This document shows positions 8,600 to 16,094 of a stretch of 53,432 nt of DNA, one piece after another (position 1 is the first letter of the stretch; every line of letters starts with the position of its first letter). Below the pieces are notes generated by a model, which saw only the letters and a program-made list of their open reading frames with translations, had not been told where the DNA came from and made no database searches. Source of the DNA: Bacteroidota bacterium (lineage in GTDB: Bacteria > Bacteroidota > Bacteroidia > Chitinophagales > Chitinophagaceae). The stretch covers positions 20,962-74,393 of the forward strand of contig VBAQ01000065.1 in assembly GCA_005883765.1 (NCBI GenBank), in the 5' to 3' direction. The translations under genes were made by a program, and so were the position numbers.

Positions 8600-8950
8600 A
8601 TGACCAAATCAAGAGTAACGATTGACGTTGAAATGGATGACAATCGTGTGCCTGAAGGCATTCATTGGAATGCATCAGACACATCCCTGGAAAAAGCGCA
8701 GAAAGCCAAAGCGATGATGCTTTCTTTTTGGGATGGAGGTGAGAAAACCGCCTTACGAATAGATCTGTGGACAAAAGACATGATGTTGGATGAAATGGCC
8801 GATTTTTTTTACCAAACGATCATGACAATGGCAGACACTTATGGCCGCGCCACCAAGCAGAACGACATGGTCGATGACATGAAAAAATTTGCAAAGGAAT
8901 TCTACCACAAATTCAGAGACCACCAGGTGAAGGAAAATAAGGCCTCCTGA
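8600..8950 (+). CDS. gldC: Gliding motility protein GldC
   Basis: The 116-residue cytoplasmic protein matches GldC throughout: VTIDVEMDDNRVPEGIHWNA at the N-terminus, KAKAMMLSFWDG, RIDLWTKDMMLDEM and FYQTIMTMADTYGRATKQND. GldC is one of the accessory gliding proteins of Bacteroidetes; disruption impairs motility in Flavobacterium johnsoniae, but its molecular role is not established. In this lineage it often stands away from other gld genes, as here, where it precedes yqeY by 43 bp and may be co-transcribed with it. Confidence 0.9.
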   Translation: MTKSRVTIDVEMDDNRVPEGIHWNASDTSLEKAQKAKAMMLSFWDGGEKTALRIDLWTKDMMLDEMADFFYQTIMTMADTYGRATKQNDMVDDMKKFAKEFYHKFRDHQVKENKAS

Positions 8951-8993
8951 TTCACGAGAAGATATACAATCACCAAACCAAAAAATAATAAGC

Positions 8994-9446
8994 ATGAGCC
9001 TTGAACAAAAAATTATGACAGACCTGAAAACAGCCATGCTAGCGAAGGATGAAAAGGGACTTCGCGCATTGAGAGCAATAAAAGCTGCTATTCTTTTGGC
9101 AAAAACATCAGAAGGTGCCGGTGGAGAATTAAAGGAAGAGGACGAGACAAAACTGCTGCAAAAGCTGGTGAAACAGCGGAAGGATTCACTAGAGATCTAT
9201 CAGCAACAAAATCGGTCAGACCTTGCACAAAAGGAGCAGGAAGAAATTGAAGTGATTGAAAAATTCTTACCTAAACAATTATCACCGGACGAATTGCAAT
9301 TGGAGATAAAAAAAATAATTGCTGAAACGGGAGCCACATCACCCGCGGACATGGGAAAGGTGATGGGTGTTGCCGCAAAGAGACTTGCAGGAAAAGCCGA
9401 TGGTAAAACAATATCTGCTAGCGTTAAAGAACTTTTATCAAAGTAA
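8994..9446 (+). CDS. yqeY: GatB/YqeY domain protein
   Basis: A 150-residue soluble protein of the YqeY family, homologous to the C-terminal tRNA-binding tail of GatB but free-standing. Visible signatures are EQKIMTDLKTAMLAKDE at the start, TKLLQKLVKQRKDSLEIYQQ, EQEEIEVIEKFLPKQLS and the C-terminal DMGKVMGVAAKRLAGKADGK. Its role is suspected to involve tRNA-dependent amidation or tRNA binding, but is not proven. It lies between gldC and cvpA on the same strand with short gaps. Confidence 0.9.
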   Translation: MSLEQKIMTDLKTAMLAKDEKGLRALRAIKAAILLAKTSEGAGGELKEEDETKLLQKLVKQRKDSLEIYQQQNRSDLAQKEQEEIEVIEKFLPKQLSPDELQLEIKKIIAETGATSPADMGKVMGVAAKRLAGKADGKTISASVKELLSK

Positions 9447-9498
9447 GTGGTCTAAAGCGCATTCAACTTTTGGCTGCTGAATTTTTGAAAGATTAATC

Positions 9499-10047
9499 AT
9501 GATCATTGACATAATTTTTGCGATCCTGATGGTGTTGGCCCTCATCAAGGGTTATCGTCGCGGATTCATCGTTGCTGTCTTTTCCCTTATAGCAATCATT
9601 GTCGGTCTGGCAGCAGCAATTAAATTATCAACAGTTGTGGCCGGACGGATCGGCCAGGCAGTTAAGGTTTCAGATAAATGGTTACCGCTTCTTTCTTTTC
9701 TTCTTGTTTTTATCGTCGTGGTATTATTAATTCGCCTTGGTGCCAAAGCCATTCAGCGAATCACAGAAACGTTTATGTTGGGTTGGTTTAACCGGCTGGC
9801 GGGTATTATTTTGTATGCCGCGATATACATAACCATATTCAGCATTTTACTTTTTTATGCCGGGCAAATGAAGATCCTTCGCTCCGAAACGATCCAGTCA
9901 TCGGTAACCTATTCATTCATTCAACCTTGGGGGCCAAAAGCAATCGACGGCTTTGGAGCCGTAATTCCATTTTTTAAAAATATGTTCGCTGAACTGGAAG
10001 AATTTTTCAGCAGGATGTCACCAAAACTCTCTGACATTTCATATTAA
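9499..10047 (+). CDS. cvpA: CvpA family membrane protein
   Basis: A 182-residue inner-membrane protein with four hydrophobic segments (about residues 2-20, 24-45, 64-84 and 100-122). The family motif is seen in IIDIIFAILMVLALIKGYRR and GFIVAVFSLIAIIVGL, followed by RIGQAVKVSDKWLPLLSFLL. CvpA was named for colicin V production in E. coli; in other bacteria it affects envelope stress resistance. The C-terminal 40 residues are soluble. It is in the same direction and 52 bp after yqeY. Confidence 0.85.
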   Translation: MIIDIIFAILMVLALIKGYRRGFIVAVFSLIAIIVGLAAAIKLSTVVAGRIGQAVKVSDKWLPLLSFLLVFIVVVLLIRLGAKAIQRITETFMLGWFNRLAGIILYAAIYITIFSILLFYAGQMKILRSETIQSSVTYSFIQPWGPKAIDGFGAVIPFFKNMFAELEEFFSRMSPKLSDISY

Positions 10048-10114
10048 ATTCTATTTCTCAATAGCTAATTGATAACCGATTGTAATATTCTTCCTCAGAA
10101 AAGGTCTCGGCAAG

Positions 10115-10122
10115 TATATTTG
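10115..10122 (+). promoter_or_regulatory. Candidate -7 box for the hydrolase-CBS unit (TATATTTG)
   Basis: A perfect TAnnTTTG match in the 164-base spacer after cvpA, 89 bases before the hydrolase ATG. There is no TTG at the ideal distance, so this is only a candidate. Confidence 0.3.
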
Positions 10123-10211
10123 TGTAGTATAAAACCAAAACATAAACTTTACAAAGGGTATTTTATTTGCAGTAAATCAATTATTTTAGCGATCAAGAGT
10201 AGCCTTAAGCA

Positions 10212-10988
10212 ATGGAATACAAAGTCAAACAACAGGATAAGTTCAGGTACGTCGAAGAGGGGCAGGGTGAACCGTTGGTGTTATTGCACGGATTGTTTGG
10301 AGCTATGAGCAACTTTAGTGACCTGATTGAATACTTCCGGCACCACAATAAAGTGGTGGTTCCCCTTTTGCCTTTGTTTGATCTTGACATACTTCATACG
10401 TCCGTCGGCGGCCTGGAAAGGTTTGTGCATCGATTTATTGAAGCAAGAAAATATGAGGACGTTCATTTATTAGGCAATTCATTAGGTGGTCATGTGGCCC
10501 TCTTACACATTCTAAAGCATCCTGAAAAGATAAAATCACTCATTCTTACTGGCAGTTCTGGTCTATTTGAAAATGGGATGGGGGATTCCTATCCCAAGCG
10601 TGGTGATTACGACTACATAAAAAGAAAGACCGAATTGACCTTTTATGACCCCAAAACGGCCACGAAGGAACTAGTAGACGAAGTTTTTGAAATTACCAAT
10701 AATCGGTTAAAGGTCATAAAGATCATCGCTCTTGCTAAAAGCGCCATCAGAAATAATTTAGGCGAAGAACTCAATCAAATCAAGCAACCGACGTTATTAA
10801 TATGGGGAAATAACGATACCATTACCCCGCCGTTCGTTGCAAGGGAGTTTAACCGCCTGATACCAAATAGCGAACTTTATTTCATCGACAAATGCGGCCA
10901 TGCTCCCATGATGGAAGTGCCAGATGAATTCAACGTCATTTTGCACAAATTTTTAAAAAAACAGAATGAGCCTGCAACAGTTATATAA
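10212..10988 (+). CDS. Alpha/beta-fold hydrolase
   Basis: A 258-residue cytoplasmic alpha/beta hydrolase. The oxyanion region LVLLHGLFGAMSNF is at 22-35, the nucleophile elbow GNSLGG at 88-93 (Ser90), the acid Asp202 in WGNNDTITPP and the base His230 in KCGHAPMMEVP. The cap region is short. It lies directly before the CBS gene with a 23-bp gap, an arrangement typical of this lineage, and is probably co-transcribed. The substrate is unknown; annotations of such proteins range from esterase to 2-hydroxymuconic semialdehyde hydrolase-like, and none is supported by context here. Confidence 0.85.
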   Translation: MEYKVKQQDKFRYVEEGQGEPLVLLHGLFGAMSNFSDLIEYFRHHNKVVVPLLPLFDLDILHTSVGGLERFVHRFIEARKYEDVHLLGNSLGGHVALLHILKHPEKIKSLILTGSSGLFENGMGDSYPKRGDYDYIKRKTELTFYDPKTATKELVDEVFEITNNRLKVIKIIALAKSAIRNNLGEELNQIKQPTLLIWGNNDTITPPFVAREFNRLIPNSELYFIDKCGHAPMMEVPDEFNVILHKFLKKQNEPATVI

Positions 10989-11011
10989 GAATTGCTGTCT
11001 CATTAGTTAAA

Positions 11012-11686
11012 ATGCCGCTATCCATGTTAACCGGAAACTTACAAACACAAACGCTTCCTTATCTCCGCCTCTCCGATAAGGTTTACCAGGCCCTGGAACT
11101 TATGAATGAAAATCATGTGGAGCACTTACCTATTGTCGATGGCGACAAGTATGTTGGCATGATCAGTGAAAACGATCTATCACAGGCTGAGAACGATCAT
11201 TCGAACCTGGAACAATTCAAACAATCCATTTCTAACCCATCAGTGAAAGACGATGAGCATGTGTTGAAAGCGATACAGGTGGCTGTTCAAAATGGCCTCA
11301 CAGTTGTACCTATCATTGGAGAAAATAACGAACTGATCGGAGTAGTGACCTACGCGGACCTGTTGAAGTATTCTTCACAATTCATGAGTTTAAATGAACC
11401 GGGTGGGTTGATCGTGTTGGAGATGGAAAGCAAAGATTATTCATTTAATGAAATAAGCCGGCTGATAGAAAGTAATGAGGCACAAATAAAACAACTCAAC
11501 ACCAATGTTGATCCGTTGACAGGACTGATGGAAGTGACAATAAAAATTAACAAACTCGAAGTCTCAGACATTGTTGCCAGTTTTCAGCGGCATGAGTACA
11601 ATGTGAAATATTATTTCGGTGAAGAGCTGTTTGAAAATGAATTGAAGACGAACTATGACAACCTGATGAATTATTTAAAAATATAG
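11012..11686 (+). CDS. CBS domain pair protein with ACT-like C-terminus
   Basis: A 224-residue soluble protein. Residues about 10-55 (LSDKVYQALELMNENHVEHL then GMISENDL) and 70-120 (AIQVAVQNGLTVVPIIGENN then GVVTYADL) are two CBS motifs that form an adenosyl-ligand module. Residues 130-224 (GGLIVLEMESKDYSFNEISR) resemble an ACT-like sensory domain. The arrangement recalls AcuB-type proteins. It sits between the hydrolase and the BamA-like/nadK genes, a position conserved in Bacteroidetes, so a role in sensing adenylate or NAD status is tempting but unproven. Confidence 0.8.
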   Translation: MPLSMLTGNLQTQTLPYLRLSDKVYQALELMNENHVEHLPIVDGDKYVGMISENDLSQAENDHSNLEQFKQSISNPSVKDDEHVLKAIQVAVQNGLTVVPIIGENNELIGVVTYADLLKYSSQFMSLNEPGGLIVLEMESKDYSFNEISRLIESNEAQIKQLNTNVDPLTGLMEVTIKINKLEVSDIVASFQRHEYNVKYYFGEELFENELKTNYDNLMNYLKI

Positions 11687-11758
11687 TTTACTCATTTACT
11701 TGGATGCCCGCTTGAACTAATCCGTTACCCTGGGCAGTTGGTGAATATCATTGCTTGC

Positions 11759-13213
11759 ATGCGAAGCTTAAGGAAATATTTAGTCACGTGTACCCTATTG
11801 GGAATGTTATGCAGGGCGGGTGCTCAGGGAATTCAAAATGACGTTCCTCTATCCTCTTCAATTAATAATTCAGAAATCAAAGAAGATGCTCAATCTGCAG
11901 CACCTTTCATCATACGGAATATTTTTATCACCGGCAACCGGAAAACACACGCTTCAATTATTATGCGTGAGCTTCCCTTCAGACCAGGCGATCATTTTCA
12001 ATTACAGCAGCTGGTAGTAAAATTTGAGGCGGCCAGGAGACAATTGATGAATACAACTCTTTTTCATGAAGTAACGGTCGCGCTAAAAAGTTTCGAAGGC
12101 TACAATGTAGACATCCAGGTTGATGTGAAGGAAAGATGGTACATATTCCCAATACCGTATTTCAAAATAGTTGACAGAAATCTTAATCAATGGCTGGTTC
12201 AACACAACGCCAGTCTTAGCAGGGTAAACTATGGACTGAAACTCATGTATAACAACGTTACCGGCTACAATGATAAATTGAACGTCTGGCTCATGAGCGG
12301 ATACACACAACAAATATCGATGAACTATGACAGGCTTTATTTTGACAAAAAAATGAAATGGGGCGGCAAGATTGGAATTGCACTTGGAAAAAACAGGGAA
12401 GTAAACTACAATACAATCAACAACAAGGAAGTATTTCTTAAAGACACGAATAACTTCATTCGTTCTTTCTTCAAAACCAATCTTGAACTTACTTATCGAC
12501 GTGCAACAAAAACAAGACATCGTTTTGGAATTGGATATACGCAAGAACGTGTGGAAGACACTATCGTAAAACTCAATCCCGATTATTTTACAACCGGGCA
12601 CAATCAAATTCGTTTCCCGGAGATCTACTACACGATGAACTTCTACAACGTTGATTATATCCCGTACCCGTTAACCGGGTTTGAAGCACAGGTAAACCTT
12701 AGTAAGAAAGGATTTAATCACATGATGAATGTCTGGCAACTCGATATCAACACGGGGAATTATTGGCAAATATTTCCCAAAACTTATTTTAGCATTAACA
12801 CCGTCAGCACTCTCAAGCTTCCGTTCAAACAACCATTTTTCAATTCGCGGCTCATGGGTTATGGTGAAATGTTTATGCAGGGATATGAGTATTACGTGAT
12901 AGATGGTGTAGCCGGTTCATGTGCGAAAACAACGTTAACCCGGCAGCTCTTTGATTTCAAAATTCATCTTCCGAACACAAAAAAACAAACGACTAATAAT
13001 ATTCCCTTCCGCATTTTCGGAAGAATCTACAGCAATGCGGGGTATGTCTATAATCCCAATCCAGGTCTCAATGACCTCAATAACCGGATGCTATTTTCAG
13101 GCGGAATTGGACTGGATATAGTTACGTTTTACGACGTAAGCATCAAGCTTGATTGGAGTTTTAACCAGTTAGGTCAAAACGGTTTATATTTACACAGGAA
13201 GAATAATTTCTGA
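11759..13213 (+). CDS. BamA/TamA-like POTRA and beta-barrel outer membrane protein
   Basis: The ATG at 11759 is chosen over an in-frame TTG 21 bases earlier; it gives a signal peptide (MRSLRKYLVTCTLLG then MLCRAGAQ) and a 484-residue protein. One POTRA domain is visible around residues 50-125 (IFITGNRKTHASIIMRELPF, RPGDHF, RRQLMNTTLFHEV). The rest is rich in alternating aromatic and polar residues typical of a 16-strand barrel (surface antigen family). It is half the length of true BamA, which is found 4.3 kb downstream, so this is a paralogue in protein or lipid export across the outer membrane. nadK starts 9 bp after its stop. Confidence 0.75.
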   Translation: MRSLRKYLVTCTLLGMLCRAGAQGIQNDVPLSSSINNSEIKEDAQSAAPFIIRNIFITGNRKTHASIIMRELPFRPGDHFQLQQLVVKFEAARRQLMNTTLFHEVTVALKSFEGYNVDIQVDVKERWYIFPIPYFKIVDRNLNQWLVQHNASLSRVNYGLKLMYNNVTGYNDKLNVWLMSGYTQQISMNYDRLYFDKKMKWGGKIGIALGKNREVNYNTINNKEVFLKDTNNFIRSFFKTNLELTYRRATKTRHRFGIGYTQERVEDTIVKLNPDYFTTGHNQIRFPEIYYTMNFYNVDYIPYPLTGFEAQVNLSKKGFNHMMNVWQLDINTGNYWQIFPKTYFSINTVSTLKLPFKQPFFNSRLMGYGEMFMQGYEYYVIDGVAGSCAKTTLTRQLFDFKIHLPNTKKQTTNNIPFRIFGRIYSNAGYVYNPNPGLNDLNNRMLFSGGIGLDIVTFYDVSIKLDWSFNQLGQNGLYLHRKNNF

Positions 13214-13222
13214 AAAATAAAA

Positions 13223-14101
13223 ATGAAAGTAGCCATTTACAGTCGTGTAATGGATGAGGATCAACGACAGGATGTACAATTGTTTTTTGACGAACTGAAT
13301 AAACAGAAACTTCAACCGGTTATTTTCCACTCTTTTTTCGAACAGATCAATAATATCATCTCACTACCGCAGGACAGCGAGACGTTTCACCTTTCTGAAG
13401 AAATTAATAGCGAAGTCGAGGCTATTATTAGTCTTGGGGGCGACGGAACACTTCTTGATACAGTCACCCTTGTCGGGAATCACCACGTGCCCATCATGGG
13501 AATTAATTTTGGGCGACTTGGTTTTTTGGCGAGTATTGGCCGGGACGAAGTGCAGGCGGCAGTAAAGTCACTGGTCAATCACTCTTTTGTTGCGGATAAG
13601 CGAACGCTCATCCATCTTGATTCAAATCTCTCCCTTTTTGGAAATACACCATATGGCCTCAATGAATTTGCGATCCACAAGCAGGACATTGCTCCGATGA
13701 TAAAAATTTACACCTATTTGAATGGAGAATTTTTAAATACTTATTGGGCAGATGGATTGATTGTTGCTACTCCAACCGGTTCTACAGGTTATTCATTAAG
13801 TTGCAACGGACCCGTAGTTTTTCCTGATTCAGGAAGTTTTGTGATGACTCCTGTCGCTCCTCATAATTTGAACGTTCGACCGATCGTAGTACCGGACAAT
13901 AACATCATCTCTTTTGAAATTGAAAGCCGTTCAGACCAGGTTATTTGCGCACTCGACTCGCGACGAGAAATTGTAAACAAGGATGTTCAGCTTGCGGTAA
14001 AAAAAGAATCATTTACGCTTAGCCTCATCAGGCTCAGTGAAAACAATTTTCTGCAAACCCTCCGCAACAAACTTACCTGGGGTCTTGATAAAAGAAACTA
14101 G
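13223..14101 (+). CDS. nadK: NAD kinase
   Basis: It makes NADP from NAD and ATP (or polyphosphate) in the cytoplasm. The 292-residue protein has the signature LGGDGTLLDTV at residues 71-81 with the catalytic Asp74, then GINFGRLGFLA, the NE/D segment YGLNEFAIHK, the motif ADGLIVATPTGSTGYSLSC and the C-terminal HNLNVRPIVVPD. Length is normal. It follows the BamA-like gene by 9 bp, so the two are co-transcribed; linkage of nadK with this outer-membrane gene, DUF6089 and uppS is a conserved Bacteroidetes arrangement. Confidence 0.95.
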   Translation: MKVAIYSRVMDEDQRQDVQLFFDELNKQKLQPVIFHSFFEQINNIISLPQDSETFHLSEEINSEVEAIISLGGDGTLLDTVTLVGNHHVPIMGINFGRLGFLASIGRDEVQAAVKSLVNHSFVADKRTLIHLDSNLSLFGNTPYGLNEFAIHKQDIAPMIKIYTYLNGEFLNTYWADGLIVATPTGSTGYSLSCNGPVVFPDSGSFVMTPVAPHNLNVRPIVVPDNNIISFEIESRSDQVICALDSRREIVNKDVQLAVKKESFTLSLIRLSENNFLQTLRNKLTWGLDKRN

Positions 14102-14227
14102 CCAGAATTTCTAATCATCCTATACTTTGACAGTGGTGACACGGGGCTCTCTCCAACAAAATGAATTTTGTATAAATAAATCAGTGTTTTTTGCGTTATA
14201 ATACTTCCGAAATCTTATTTTGCAGAT

Positions 14228-15079
14228 ATGAAGAAGTTAACCGCCATCCTAATTGTGAGCATTTGCCTTTGCTGCAGCGTTGGTTATTCCCAGGAGCCAG
14301 TAGTCCAGGAGGGTGAATTTGGTATTGGTATTGGAGCCAGCCATTATTTTGGCGATCTGAACACCCGTGCAAGATTGAACCGGCCAAAGATGGCTGCCGG
14401 TATATTTTTCCGTAAGAACTTTGGGAATTATATCGCCGCAAGGGTTGTGGCAAACTTTGCCCAGTTGGGTTATTCTGATATTTACAATACCCACAACGAG
14501 TTCATGCATCTGCGCAATTTGAGCTTCAACACGAATGTGTGGGAACTATCCTTGCGTGGCGATTTCAATTTTTTCCGGTTTTTACCCGGTAATCCTGATT
14601 TTAATTTCACTCCTTTTATTTCGTTGGGGGTAGGAGTGTTCAGCTATGATCCCTACGCATACCTCCAGGGTCAAAAATATTTCTTACGTCCATTGGGTAC
14701 AGAAGGACAGGGCAGTACCTTGTATCCCGATCGCAAACCCTATGGTTCAATGGCGCTTTGTATTCCCATTGGAGTAGGTTTTAAATATGCGGTTAATGAC
14801 CGGTTCAATATCGGACTAGAGATCACTCATCGCTTTACATCAACTGACTACCTTGACGACGTAAGCAAAACTTATGTTGATCCCGCTGTATTCCCTCCCT
14901 TGCCAGATGGTAGCCCTTCACCCGCTTTTTTGTTGTCGGACAGATCGTATGAGTTAGGAACTCCCATAGGCATTAAGGGCCGTGAGCGGGGGGTAGATAC
15001 CAACAAAGACCAGTTTGTTACAGCCATGATCTATATTACTGTCAATTTGCAGTCATATAGGTGTCCCACGGCGTACTGA
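14228..15079 (+). CDS. DUF6089 family outer membrane protein
   Basis: A 283-residue exported protein with signal peptide MKKLTAILIVSICLCCSVGY followed by SQ. The mature part begins with EGEFGIGIGASHYFGDLNTR, followed by barrel-like strands such as NRPKMAAGIFFRKNFGNYIA and NDRFNIGLEITHRFTSTDYL, and ends in a hydrophobic strand. This is the DUF6089 family, found between nadK and uppS in many Chitinophagaceae and related groups. It is expected to be an outer-membrane beta barrel of OmpA-like size without a peptidoglycan-binding domain. Its function is unknown. Confidence 0.8.
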   Translation: MKKLTAILIVSICLCCSVGYSQEPVVQEGEFGIGIGASHYFGDLNTRARLNRPKMAAGIFFRKNFGNYIAARVVANFAQLGYSDIYNTHNEFMHLRNLSFNTNVWELSLRGDFNFFRFLPGNPDFNFTPFISLGVGVFSYDPYAYLQGQKYFLRPLGTEGQGSTLYPDRKPYGSMALCIPIGVGFKYAVNDRFNIGLEITHRFTSTDYLDDVSKTYVDPAVFPPLPDGSPSPAFLLSDRSYELGTPIGIKGRERGVDTNKDQFVTAMIYITVNLQSYRCPTAY

Positions 15080-15193
15080 TAATGCTGAATGCACGGCCCA
15101 CCAATCTATTTACTCGTTCATTGGTTTTTTATCTGATTTCCTGATTAATCCCGTTAAACTCAATACCTTTATTGCCTTTCTTTTTTAAAGCTG

Positions 15194-15949
15194 ATGTCAC
15201 AATTACTTGAAAAAGTTGATCGAAAAAAACTGCCGCGTCACATTGCCATAATTATGGACGGCAATGGGCGTTGGGCCAAGGAACAGGGGCACGATCGCCT
15301 GTTTGGACATTTTCACGGAGTAGAAAGTGTCCGCAATATAGTCGAGGGCTGTGCCGAATTGGGGATTGAGTATCTTACCCTTTATGCATTTTCCACTGAA
15401 AACTGGGACAGGCCGGAATATGAAGTAGTTGGCCTGATGGAATTGTTGGTCAATACCATTCGTGAAGAAGTAGAAAATTTGCATAAGAATAATATCAAGC
15501 TTCATGTGATCGGCGACATGAACATGCTTCCAGACTATGCGCGGAAGGAACTGGATGAAGCCCTCGAATTCACCAAAAATAATAGCGGCTTGAATCTCAT
15601 CATGGCGTTAAGTTATAGCGGTCGTTGGGAGCTGCTCAATGCGGTCAAGAATATTGCATATGAAGTAAAACAGGGAAGGCTGAATGTTGAAGAAATTGAC
15701 CAGGCTACCCTGCAACATTTTTTATGTACCAGTAATTTTCCGGATCCGGAACTAATGATACGTACCAGTGGCGAATTCCGAATCAGCAACTTTTTATTAT
15801 ATCAACTTGCTTATGCCGAATTATATTTCACCAATGTCCGCTGGCCCGATTTCAGAAAAGAGAATTTATACGAAGCGATCATCGACTACCAGAACAGGGA
15901 ACGAAGGTTTGGGAAAACGAGTGAACAGATCGAATCAGTGGTCGAATAG
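15194..15949 (+). CDS. uppS: Isoprenyl transferase (undecaprenyl diphosphate synthase)
   Basis: The 251-residue cis-prenyltransferase elongates farnesyl diphosphate with isopentenyl units to make the lipid carrier for peptidoglycan and polysaccharide synthesis. Visible motifs are HIAIIMDGNGRWAKEQG at 16-32 with catalytic Asp22, HFHGVESVRNIVEGCAELGI, LTLYAFSTENWDRP, and the C-terminal RTSGEFRISNFLLYQLAYAE and WPDF. A TACCTTTA at 15164-15171 could be its -7 box. It heads the envelope block uppS-bamA-skp, paralleling the order in proteobacteria. Confidence 0.95.
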   Translation: MSQLLEKVDRKKLPRHIAIIMDGNGRWAKEQGHDRLFGHFHGVESVRNIVEGCAELGIEYLTLYAFSTENWDRPEYEVVGLMELLVNTIREEVENLHKNNIKLHVIGDMNMLPDYARKELDEALEFTKNNSGLNLIMALSYSGRWELLNAVKNIAYEVKQGRLNVEEIDQATLQHFLCTSNFPDPELMIRTSGEFRISNFLLYQLAYAELYFTNVRWPDFRKENLYEAIIDYQNRERRFGKTSEQIESVVE

Positions 15950-16024
15950 GACCTCTTTTCTTTAACAAAACAGTTTCAATATTTCCCGTTAATTTGCCAC
16001 CGGAATCCTGACTTTGCCCTATAA

Positions 16025-16084
16025 ATGACAAATAATTTGACTGTTCCAGAGGAAATTCCTATGGAAGAATTCCAGACTGATTGA
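16025..16084 (+). other. 19-codon ORF directly upstream of bamA
   Basis: An ATG-initiated frame of 19 codons (MTNNLTVPEEIPMEEFQTD) ends 10 bases before the bamA ATG. It is acidic and looks plausible as a leader peptide whose translation might couple to bamA, but an ORF this short can arise by chance. Confidence 0.2.
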
Positions 16085-16094
16085 ATACTAAACC

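Noticed and set aside
12083-12607. Long minus-strand ORF (174 codons) opposite the BamA-like gene
   Set aside because: Shadow of a barrel protein gene; no start signal or family features.
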